From: Larus michahellis
Taxonomy: Eukaryota; Chordata; Aves; Charadriiformes; Laridae
Direction: 5' to 3'
DNA: 64,000 nucleotides
Assembly: GCF_964199755.1 (NCBI RefSeq)
Contig: NC_133897.1
Span: forward strand, 74,562,080 to 74,626,079
Each line of letters opens with the position of its first letter. Within the stretch, counting starts at the first letter, position 1. The position numbers and the translations under genes are program-made. This document shows, in pieces, positions 26,901 to 38,900 of this stretch. The notes beneath the pieces are model-generated. The model was not told the DNA's origin. It searched no databases and saw only the letters and a program-made list of their open reading frames with translations.

Positions 26901-29900
26901 GGGCCAGCAGGCAGACCCACACTCTGAGCTAGATGCTGACAGCCTTTCAGGGTCCTCTTGCTGAAGTTGTAGTAACTGCAACACCCTGGTAGTGCAGCAA
27001 GCACTTTCATATATATTGTGGTGGCACTTCCTGCCTCCTCTATGTAGTTACCGACTTAAGATAAAAAGTACCTGCACACAGCTTGTTGCTGGTGGTTAGC
27101 TGTTACAGGTCTGCACACGTGGGGGGGGGCGTTGCAGCCAAGCAGCAAGGTGCCATTTTGCAGTCCATTCCCCATGGCAGTGCCCCCAGGGATATGTCTA
27201 AGAACATGCCAGTGCAGCTTCATGTGTACTAAATACTAGCTTTGCTGTTTGCCCTGTCTTCTTCCAGGTTTGAAGAGACCAGCAACAGACATTTTTTCAA
27301 GGCTGAATGTCTTACATAGTAACCTCTGTCAACTTGTATTAAGTAGCCTTAATGAAAAGTTGCTTATTATAAATAGACCTGTTACCTGCTCTGCCTCAAT
27401 AGTTTCTTTCCTTGCCAAGACAGCACAATAAATTCTTTATTTAAGGGGCAGCAACAGTGAGAAACAGAAAAGGAGATGGGAGCTAAAAAGCACCAATGTT
27501 AAACTGTCCAATGACTCTCGCACCAAAGCCCTTCTGTCAGAAAGCACAACAGAGCCCGAATTTCTCTCTCTTCTACCAGTACTGCTTGTAGTCAAACTAT
27601 TTCTCTCAAAATAAAACTCAAATCTTTACTGGATTTTCAGGTCGGTTCTTCAGTCTCATAGGCAAATCATTACTATTAGGCCTGTTACAACCACAAGGGT
27701 ACATAAATGCTTAAGCTTACTTTGGAACAGCAGCAATTCGTTTTAAAGAAATCTAAAGCAGAAAAAAGCATAGTGAAAATGAAAAGGAGAGAGGGGAATC
27801 TTTATTAAAAATATTGTGTGATGGATAATTAAAAGAAATCCAAAGTGAAGCTACTGGTTTGTGCATAGACTCTCCTTTGGGGTGACTCTCCCCACCTTTC
27901 CTTTCTTTGTTCCTCTCTTCCTTCCTTCTCCTAAGCTAGCTAAAGATAGAAGAGAAGCCATTTTGCATTTTAAGAAACCCTTTGTCCAGTAATAGAAAGA
28001 AGGGATCCCACCCTTTTTCAGTTTAAGGGCAGAGGCGGTTTCCCTGGTTCTATTTTCACATAAACTTTATGCATAGGAAGCGATATTTAAAAACAAGGCA
28101 ACACAGAACAAAACAACATGCCCCACCAGCCAAGCACAGAGCAAGGATCAGTATCCACAAGCCTGCATGCTCTGGAACATCCTCATATTGCACCTCTGAG
28201 GGAAGCGACTGAAATTCTTCAAGCTTATGGTTGGTTGAACCTTTTCCTCGAGTGTTCATTCATTGCAGAGCTGGCTGAGGAGTCCAGTCGGCAGCACTGC
28301 CCAGGAGCTTGGCACCGCGACGCTCAGCCCTTAAAGAGTCCATTGTATTTAATCTCATAGCGTGTCATTTATTATTCCTGTGTTTGCTTCCATGGCTGTG
28401 GGCACCTCACACGCTCTTGTTACCCACGTCACTGGATGTGTTTACTCTAACAGAAGGAGTAGATGTTTCCACCGCTCTCTTTAACTCTTGCCTCTTCCAC
28501 CATTCAGCCTCATCAACAAACAGCCTTTTCATCTCCTCCAAGCCACGAATTACAGAATTCAAGTTTCAAATTACAGAAATCAGTTCCCTTAGCTGTGTTA
28601 AGGGAGAAGCTGCTGCCCAAGCATTCACACACCATTCAAAGATTCGCACACACACGTACCACCTGGGTCTTTAACCGCTCGGACCAGGGCCCCTTCGCAG
28701 TAGGCGACCCCAGTGGGCTGACGGGTGCCCCTTTCGAATCCTCACACACGTGCTTATTCTCAGGTGTGTTCCCTCCTTCTTCAGACCTGACCCTAGGTTT
28801 CCTACAGCAGAGTCTCAGGCATCAGATTTTATAAAAATAAGTAATTTAATTGAAAGGTACGGCAGCAAGGTCAGCCTGGGCTGGGTGCCTCCGCAAAGGG
28901 AGAGACCTTGAACAAAGAAATGCCTGGATAACTGTACCCTTGCAATCTATACAGCCGCCCCTCATGCGTCTTTTAATCCAGTGGCAATTTTTGGTTTGGG
29001 GTCTTCTAACACCTTGTTGGATTCTTTTTTCTGTGTGCAGGCAGGCCATTGACTGCTCTTATCTTGTTGATTTGCAGTCTCTGCTGATGGATGTGGCCTC
29101 CTTATCTTCTGGTTTATGCTTCTCGTGCACCTGCACTTACTAGCAGAACATGGGGAACTGAAAAGTCCCAGACTTAGGGAAAACACTACCAAAACATTAG
29201 TGTATTATTAACATTTTTCTTATACTAAAAGACTAATCACAGCACTGTACCAGCTGCTAAGGAATGCACTAAGAAAATTAGGTCTATTGCAGCCTAAAGG
29301 CTTCAGCAAATCTAGCTACTTATGCTAAGTAAAGCTAAGCAAACAGCATAAATCACACCATATTATAACCCTAAGTAATGTATTCTAACTAAAAATTACT
29401 TATTTAAGCTGAACAACTAATACCTCTCAACAGCTGCAGGGAAGGTCAACCAAAACAGATCATATTTTTCAAAGTACTTTCATGCATCTTTATTCAGCTG
29501 CAGGCATGTTAACTGTCATTTGCAGTCAGTTAAGGAGAGAGGAGACACTTTTGCCTGTTCTGCAGTAGACCTCATTTATAGCCTGTAATCCCTTCAGCAT
29601 CTGAGAAGACAAATAGTTTACAGAGTCTTATTTTTTTGCTTCAGGTTCTCCAAGTGGAACAGCTGACAGCTTTCAGGGCAGCTTCTTTTGCTCTTAGTCA
29701 GCATTTACTAGGACATGCATCCTGGACACAAAAGAGAGAAAAATCTAAGGTGTGCAGAGAATATGAATTACGCCTTTCCAGGGTTTATCTAATGGACTTG
29801 CAGCTGGCATTAAAGGAAAATTCAGGGAGAATTTTTAAATCCCAGGTTCACTTTACCTAGAGAGAGCTTGAAAGTTTTACTTTTGTCTCAACCAATGTAG

Positions 29901-32900
29901 AAAGTTTGGACCATGGGCACTGTAATCTGCATTCAATCGAGAGAGTATCCATTTCAATTTTAGTTCTTTTAGACAGAGTTTCTGACACAAGGCATCAATG
30001 AAGTCTGCTGAGCCCTTTCCTGCAGCACGTTCCAGCTGAAATCCCCAGGCAGCAGTCATTAAGGTCTGGCTCCCTTTCTCTTTAACCTGCCGATGACTGG
30101 GGTAGCACTTTATTTAACAGAAGACAGAAAAACTTCCTTTTTTAAAAGGTGATTTTACAGAAGATGCTTTCTACTGCACTGAAGAGTCCAAGGTTAAGAG
30201 GAATTTAAGCTTCTTGAGAACAAATGGGTTTTTTTGTTTTGCCTGTACAGAGTGTTAACACTATGGGGACCTGACCCTGGCTTCAACTTCCAAACATACC
30301 AGTGTTACTAGCAAGGCTTGAGGATACAAAAGCTGAACTGAATCTTTCCAGTCAACAGGTTATAGAGAAGCACTCATTAATTGAAATATGGCTGCTGTAA
30401 CACAGGGCTCAGGAGAATGGAGCTGTATATAGATCACGCATACTTTCAGATTTTGAGGAGAGCACCACTGCACCTGTCATGCAGCTAATTTAATTGGACC
30501 AAAGGAGAGCAACAGACTCCCATCCTTAATCTTACTGAAAGAACATAGTAGCTGCCAGTAAATTCATTTTATGAAGCACAGCTGATTTCTATGGCAAATG
30601 AAATTTTTTTCCCCGTCTAGGATCAGATCATTTCTCCCCTGCCATTACAGAACTTGAATTTGTAGTTCTGAATCTGTTGTCCTCCTTTTTTTCCTCTTTG
30701 TATTAGAAATATAAAGGGACTTCTGTGCAACTTGACAGTTGCCAAAACAAGATCCAAGACAAGTTTCACATTAGCCCTTTCTCTGTTGCCAGTTTGTTTA
30801 GGAAGTAGACAAGGGGTTTTTATCACTCAGTCATACAAAAAGGTCATTGATGTGTGTCTGCCTTCTCATATGTAATGTTAGTGTTGCTTTCGTGCCTGTT
30901 TCACAGACGGATGGGTGACAGAGCCATGCCTCCAAGAGCAAGTCCAATTAATTACAGATAACCCTCCCCAGCTGATGAGACCAATGAGAGGGAGTGTTGC
31001 AAGATGCAAGCTATGATGCCCACAGTATTCAAAAGCTATTAGAATTTGACAAATCAATCCAGATAAATCCCACAAGTGTTGGTCTTTGATCGGGAATTCT
31101 TTCTATGTGTGGAAAAGTAGAGACTACCATTTTGATCATCACAGCAGGTTAGAGGTACCTCTGTGGCTTTCAAAAAGTTTTCCTGATGACAGTCTGCAGT
31201 GACAGTTTCATTTTTCTCAAGACTGACTCAGCTGGCTAATGAAAGCAATGTGACACTGTTCCTGAAACTCATAGTAAGAAATCCTGTGAAGGAAGACTGA
31301 AGTCAGGGAAATACTCAAGACACAGAAGGCTTGCTTAGCAAGAACAGTGCTGATGTTGCTGGCAACAAGCAACAGGCTTAGTGTTTCTGGTCCCAGTGCT
31401 TATTTGGAGGAATATTTTGCCTGCTTCACTGTGTCATCGGTGACTGATGCTGGTGGCATGGCTGTGGGCTATTTAAAAGGCCTTGGGGGAAATTGCTGTG
31501 AAACAAGCAGCAACCAATTAGTGTAATTCACATGCTGGTGCCTGAGTTAACACTGACAATGAGAATCTGAAGCTATTTGCAGCAAAGAAGTTCTTGAAGC
31601 GCATCCAGAAAGTATTAACATGCTGCACGCCAGGTGGTGAGAAGGTCACTGGGACAGAGATAATGAGCAACTGGAAAAAAAAAATTCACATGGGAACTTT
31701 TATCTGCTCTAATTCTACCACCATTCCAGCTTTGTTGTGAGAATCGCTTTGCTGTAGAAGCCGATCAGGCTTTTCAAATACCTTTAATCACCCAGTATAG
31801 AAGAATAAGCATTTATCATTGATTTAACCTGCTTGTTTTGTGATCCCTCCCCGACATCTTCCCCCTTCTTTAAACAACATTCTCTGTAAATGTCTCCTTT
31901 AAATAGTCAGTTGCACAGGCTGAGCTACTTATGTTCATAGATTTTGCCTGTGAAAGACACATTACAAAGAATGTAGATAGATAGGAGATTAACTTGAACT
32001 TTTATATTGACTAGACAGGAGCTTTTCTTGTCGGAGCTCCTTGGGCTCAGCTGAGCAGCCAGGTCAACGTAGCAAGAGCACAGATGTAGCGTACAAGAAG
32101 AGACCACTGGCTTTGACCATGCTAAAGAATAATTTTACAGTTCTGCCATGGCATTGACAAAATTGCTCTCTGCTTTATCTCTATTCGCATTTCTTAGTGT
32201 TGTTGACTGATGAGCTGAGTAGACATACAGAGACAATCGTGGGCCCTTGTGCTGCTGTTTACATGGGAGTTCAAGATGGCAGTCCTACTTTTCCAAGCCA
32301 AAACTTAATTTATACTGACCTCACTAATGATGCTGATGAAAGTCAAAGCCAGTGTTTCTCATACATTTGAAAGCTGATCCCCTATTCAGAGAAGAGAAAA
32401 CTGATCTCATACACCCTGTTTCACCACCACATCTTGAGAAAAGAATATTCATCTACCTTTTATGTGACATCTGAGCTTCCCCTTTCTCCATCCACCAGTC
32501 AGCGCTTCATACAACCTCCTGTCCAAATGCTAAACTTAAGAAAAGTTGAACTGAGCAAGTTCAAATGGAAGTCTGCTGTCTTGATGAAACACGGAGATGA
32601 TGGAAAAACGTCAGTGTGTGTCAATGGGAAAAGATATAATAAGTGGGGGATAAAAAAAAAAGATTGATATGTTGAGAAGGAGGATAAATACGGCAGATAA
32701 AACTACTAAACTGTACTCGACATTGTCCCTTTAACAGAGGGAAGATAAATCTTCAAGGCAGCTGCATATCCTATCTTATGTTGGATTAGCAACATTTCAG
32801 TTTGTGTGCTGCATCCAAATACTTTAGCTGGGTCGCTTCAGATCCAGGGCTCCCTATATTTTTTTCAAGTGTTTATAATTACTTTATAGCCATCTCTGCT

Positions 32901-35900
32901 GACTGCCTTCACCAAAAAGCAGGCAGGCATGGAACAGTTGTTGCCAACACATTTGGAAACATCACCAGAGCCAAGAAATTAAGCATTCACAGCCTTTGTG
33001 TGGGGTCCAAGAATGTCAGTACAGACAGCCTGCCTACTTTCCATCAAATACCTAAGCTCGGCTGATTATTCAGAACTGAATGTGCCATGCAGGCCTGCAA
33101 AGAAAGAGGAAAGGGAGCTGGTTCGGTCTGTGAGAGATGGCGGCACTTGTTAGTAACACATCTGTACCTCACAGACCACAATCTTACATTGGCTCAAAGT
33201 TGGCCTAAAACTTCTTAGCAGAGGTACTGCTGGTAGCATAGCCACAACAAATGGAGGTCACGGCAAGCTGCAAAGAATGCGTGAAACACTAGGCAAATCC
33301 TTGGGAGTAGACCTGTATGAAGTTCCCTGTGTTAGTTTTACTGCTCCGCTTGACATGATCAAGCAAAACACATGTACAAATGCTTAAGCTATGTTGATAC
33401 AGGTCAAAGACACTTTTTGGCTGCCCTTAGACTCCTCCCAGGTTACACATAGACATATTCTATGGTAATGTTTGGTACCTAAAGTCTTACGCTTTTTGAC
33501 ATAAGGACAGGCCCACATAGATTGGCACAGCTTTCCCAAAGGCAGAGGCATGACTCCATCTGGGGTCACTGAGCACCTTATTTTTTAAATAATGTTCTCT
33601 TCAAGATCTTTATACGGAGAGTGGGACGCTGAGGAACCTTGTCCTTTGTGGTTGGTTTGTTGTTGGTGGCGGTGGTTTTGAGGCAATGGGGGAGGAAGCT
33701 TTTTACCTATTAAGCTAGTGCTGTGTTGCAGTGTCACCAAGGAAGTTTACAGATAGAATGAGAAGGCACAGAGCTACATACCAACATGAGGATCATAGTT
33801 CAAAAACTGTGACATTTTGTCAATTTGTATTTTAGGCTGGTTTTTCTCACCAGGTGGTGAGAAATTTTAATTTAAATAACATTATTTAAATAAAACATTT
33901 AAATAACATTATTTAAAAAATAAGGTGCTCAGTGACCCCAGATGGAGTCATGCCTCTGCCTTTGGGAAAGCTGTGCCAATCTATGTGGGCCTGTCCTTAT
34001 GTCAAATCCCTGCCTTTAAGGAGCCTGCAGGTGGCAACTAAGAAAAGCCAGCCCACTGTCTTTACACTAAAGGGATCTGCACCTCTACTGGAAAGTCTTT
34101 TGGGACTCAGCAAACGTAAAAGTGTTTGGAAACAATTGCTCTGGAACACGTCCCTGAGAGTCTGTTTCAAGTTTTACTTTAAATATCAGCTAGCTAGCTG
34201 CAGCAGTACACAGAGCACATTGATTTCCCTATTATAATGTCAATAGATCAAGGTACAAGCCCCCAGTCACAGGAACAGCATCTTAGTGCCAAGAGCAGAA
34301 CTCTCCTGACTCCCGTCCAGGTGAACAGACCATATAAAGAGCTTCTATCTGACCTAGTGTTACCAGAAAAGTTCTCACTAGCAGTGCTGCTAACACATGA
34401 GCCTCTCATTTCTCCAAACTGTGACAGAGGAATCCTGTGCTACATTATTTTCTGTGTTATTTTGATTTTCTGCACGCTTCTTTTTCAAATTCAGTTCTTA
34501 CTTCTCTCCACCTAGAATGTGCTTGAAGTTTTAGAAAATTCTAGTTTGTTTGTTCATTTGTTTTTCTTGCCCTTCTTTCTCCGCAGAATCTTATGGCAAG
34601 AGCCCTGTACGATAATGTCCCTGAATGCGCAGAAGAGTTGGCCTTCCGCAAAGGAGACATTTTGACAGTGATAGAACAGAACACCGAAGGTCTTGAAGGA
34701 TGGTGGCTCTGCTCCTTACATGGCCGGCAAGGCATCGTTCCAGGCAACCGTGTGAAACTCCTGATAGGTCCAGTGGTACAGGACAGTCCTCCTGGCCAAG
34801 ATATGTCCAATTCAGGATTGATGCATCAGTCCTTCAACCAGCAAAAGATCTACCAAGTGCCAAGTTCACATGCTTCAGCACGGGACCCTGTCTACCAAGT
34901 GCCACCTTCCCATCTGAATCAGGGAATTTACCAAATACCCACTGGTCATGGACTAGTGGGACAAGATATTTACCAGGTGCCACCCTCCATGCAGAGATCT
35001 ATTGATGGTCCAGCTTTGACTAACAAGGTGTGTGCATTTGCTTTCATGTCGTAGCTCCAAAGTAGGACACTTTGCATTGACCACCAATTAAGTGGTTAAT
35101 GTCTAGTGGTAGCCTGTGGGATATATATATATTTTTATACTTCCTGTATCTTAACTATATAAAGTTACAGCAGTAACTTTACTGCTGGAGGAGGAAAAGA
35201 AATGTCTGGTTCGCAAGAGCTTGCTTAATTTTCGATTGATAGACACAGTAGAGCATTTTGGATCTGTGCTACCGCAGCTGCTAAAGGTGTGGGGAAGTAT
35301 GTGATCTTGTGTCCTCACAGGCTCCCCAGGGAGGCTGAAGCATATCTGGCCTATGGCAGTCTTGCATTATATACTCAAAAGAGAGCTGCTGTGGTAAGAT
35401 TAACTCTCCCACAAATTAATGAACAGTTACATCATCTGCCCAAGTAATTTTTGTTTAATTAAAAATGATGTACTGCCTTGCGGCAGAAGTCCCAGTGGAT
35501 CTGAACTACAAAGGGAAAGCAATGATTGATGAGACAAGGGCCATACTTGGAAGAGTGAGGGAACAAGATGATGATGATAATGAGGGATGTTTTGGTACCA
35601 AACCTAAAGTTTTTAAGAGTGCACCTGATGTTCATCTACAGCAAAATTTCTTGATTGAAAGTAAGAGCTGCAACGGCTCTATGGTGCAGCCGTTGTTGCA
35701 GCAGCTGAGAGCTCCCAAAGCTCCAGTGAGAGGCATTGCATTATGTGGGTCCCCCTTATTCCTGCTGTCCCTCTCAGGCTTTCCCCATCTCCTGTTACTC
35801 CCTCATTTTACTTTCACAGGATACCTGCCAGGTAGCCTGATGGCACACAGTGCCTTGATGGCTGAAAATAGTTAGGAAAGGTACCTGAGGTAGGAAGGAG

Positions 35901-38900
35901 ATTCTCCTGGCCTTCCAGACCCCTTGTTGCCAGGCCAAAAAGAAGTTCCTACAGGCCCCCCATTCCCGGCTCAACAGCTCCAGCTATTAGCATTTGCCTT
36001 ACCTTTAGAGCTTAAAGCATGGTATTTATATCCAAGTTATATGAGCAGATGATGTCTCTTGTCCGGAAGTTCCTGACTGGTTTAAACTTTCATCTCTTAA
36101 TTTAGATTGGCAAGACGGTCTGTTTCAGGCTTTTCCCCTGCCTCACCCTCAACTTGGCCTTTTTCCATATCAGACCTTTGGAAGGCATCTTCTAATGCTT
36201 TGATTTCCTTGTTATAAGTTAATTTTCCTTGATAAGAATAAATGGATTTTTTTTTTCTTTCTGAGCAAGAGAAAAAGATCTGTGAAATCATTCCAAGTCA
36301 AGTTATAAAGAGGTTGGTTTGCTCAGCTTTTCCACAATTATGCTTTGTAGGTTGTGCGGGATGATAAAATGAGAAAATTGCACTTGCTGCACAGGTAGAG
36401 ATAGGATCTTTGTTGGAGCAATTATCTGAGTTTTCTTGAGAAATCTTATGTCTTTTCTCTCCTTTCTTCTTCCCCTATACACTATGTATAGTGAACTTTT
36501 CTGGGGCAGTACAGTTTACCTATCCACGGTAGCATTTAAATAGCTTCCAAGGTAGTTAGTGAACACATGGCAAATAGCCTATTTATCTGACAGCACAGAA
36601 GACATCACATTTTATTGTATGCTTGCATGAAGCAGTACAGCACTACAGCACTATGTAGAGATGCCTCAGCTAGCCAGCTTGGGCCACAGGAAATGCACCA
36701 TACTGCAGAGCTGCGCTGAAGTCTGTTGGAAAGCCCAAGATAATAGCTTGGAATAAGTGCTATGTACTTTAATTGTAGGATCTTACCCGCCTAAATGACC
36801 ATTAGCCTAGTTTCCTTAGCATAATGTGCATGTGTGTGCTCTGCACAGTGTAAGCCCGAAAGGAGAAAAATTCCTCCCGCTGCATGGCGAAGTCTCTTCT
36901 CCCTCCCCCCACCTTCCACAGCTCCACTGAAAGTAGTAGGACATTCTGCATAAACCTGGTTGCTACAGGGCCTGTATTAAAACCCTAGTTACACTGAAAA
37001 AAATAAAGATTTCAGTTAAATGCAAACTTCTTGATGAGATGCAAAAATCAGAGGCACTAAAGCACCTGTTTTCTCTAAGTTTCTACCTAGAAATTTTTCA
37101 GCAAGTTTGAATATGCATTTTTCTGAATTCAAGTCACCTTCTTTAGAAAATTTAGACCATCTATTTGGCTGACTTATAACTTGTTTTATTTAATTCCTTG
37201 CAACCTATGAAAGGTCAGCTATGCTGCATAAGAACAAATAGCTACGCTGCCAACTGTAGAATAAACTAAACATGCACATTTATAAAGCATTTTACCCTCA
37301 GCAAAGTAGCTACCAACCTGCTTAGCACTAACCAATTCTTGTTACTCAGGACAGGATTGCTTTAATCCTGACTTTATTTTGCCTAAGAGCCCTGAGACTC
37401 AGTATTTGCTGTGTATTGGTGGCAGGCCTGCTGGATGGCAAACCTCATGGCAGCGTACTGCTTCCATCAGAGGCAGGCACGTCTCTAATCCCTTGGAATT
37501 GCTCAGTTTTACACTAAAAAGAGACCATGGGATTGAAACGGTAATAGAAAAGAGAGTACTGTAGGGTTATTATTAACAGAACAGTCTGAGGTAAAACATA
37601 CTCCATTCTTTATCATCCTAACCTTGCAAAAAACGATTTCTACTGCTACAGCTACAACTACCTGCTAATGCCTTTGTGTAATAAAAGCCTAATTAAGGGG
37701 AAGTACTTTGGCAGTGGTCTCCTTTGTCTGAGGAAAGTGTCCTCCAAATTTTCTTCCTCTAGGGATCAGTAAAAACAATCCTTAGTATTAAGGAAAGTTG
37801 GAAATCTTGAAGATTTGATTTTGGGAATATTTGTTTTGACATCCAAAACTATGACTCTCTTCTCAGACATGTGACACCTGTCCCAATGGCTTAAGTGAGC
37901 CACTCTGCCTTCTTCCATCAACTGAAATGGCTGGTTAGCAAGCTGTGTGTTTGGCAGTTTTAAGAATCTTGAAGTGTTTTGCAATGCAGTTGTCCTGTAC
38001 ATAAGCCTTCTCCCTTCCCATAGCAGTAGCAAGAGAAGACCATGTCTTATAGACGTCTTTCTAAGCAGGACCGGCAGCAATTTCTATCCATCCCATCCAT
38101 TTCTGTGCACGTTTGCCTATTGTCTTTCTGCAAATGTGTGGTTTGGCTGCCATACAAGTTTTACAGGCAAAGCTTAGGAACTGCTGTCAGGCAGGAATTG
38201 TATAGCCTCAAGCAACAGTAAATCAACAGCGGGCATGTTATAAAGCTGTGCTGAGGTAAGGCATCTCATTAGCCAGAAAGGCAAAGCAAGTCAAAAAGGA
38301 GTCCTGAGGCAGGTAATTATAATGATGAATTGATTCTGGCTAAGCCTGTTGTTGACAACAGAGGTGTATCGGCTCCTTCTATCAAATAAAAATACCGCCT
38401 TCTAAAACTCACCCTACAAATGACAGAGATAATGAGGGATGGTTTAAGATTAGCTTTGGTTAGCCCCAAGCTTTTATAGCTGTGCTACAAGTTTAGTCAC
38501 AAAACGGTTACACCCCTAAGTGTGAAGAATGTCCAAGGAGCATAAAGATACAAAAGCTGCATCTTAGAATTTATTCCTTCTTTTTGTGCTCTGCGTTCAA
38601 ATTTACTCTCGTTTGCTGCAACCAGCAAAGAGAAGGAACCTTCAGACAAATCTGACATTCAGGAAACCTGGGTTTTATCCTTGCCAGAGTTCTGCATAGT
38701 CTTGAGTGGTGTTTTTGCACCTCAGCAAGCTCATCTGCAAAATATGCATAGTAATTATGAGGGAACTCATTCTGTACAGACTGCTTTGAGAACATCCTTT
38801 GGGAAAGGTGCTGTGAAAGCACAAAGTCTCCTTTGCATCTGTGATGAATCATTCATTCACACATGAGCTTCAAACTAGGGAAAGCTACATGTGAAAAAAG

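Larger units (their letters stand above)
17999..34586 (+). other. NEDD9: NEDD9 intron 1 (16.6 kb)
   Basis: The intron runs from donor GTGAGC after the AAG of exon 1 to acceptor CCGCAG before exon 2. It is AT-rich with many small A/T runs and short meaningless frames. Separately listed contents are an LTR-like repeat (about 28650-29415), a minus-strand small ORF with a downstream polyadenylation signal (28056-28259), and the 102-bp inverted repeat (33495-34006). First introns of this gene are long in other vertebrates and usually hold enhancers. Possible regulatory blocks cannot be told from neutral DNA without alignment. Confidence 0.9.

Noticed and set aside
33384..34237. Two frames on opposite strands sharing the same 25-residue start
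   Set aside because: The shared start is only the translation of the two arms of the 102-bp inverted repeat; the remainders differ and are not protein-like.
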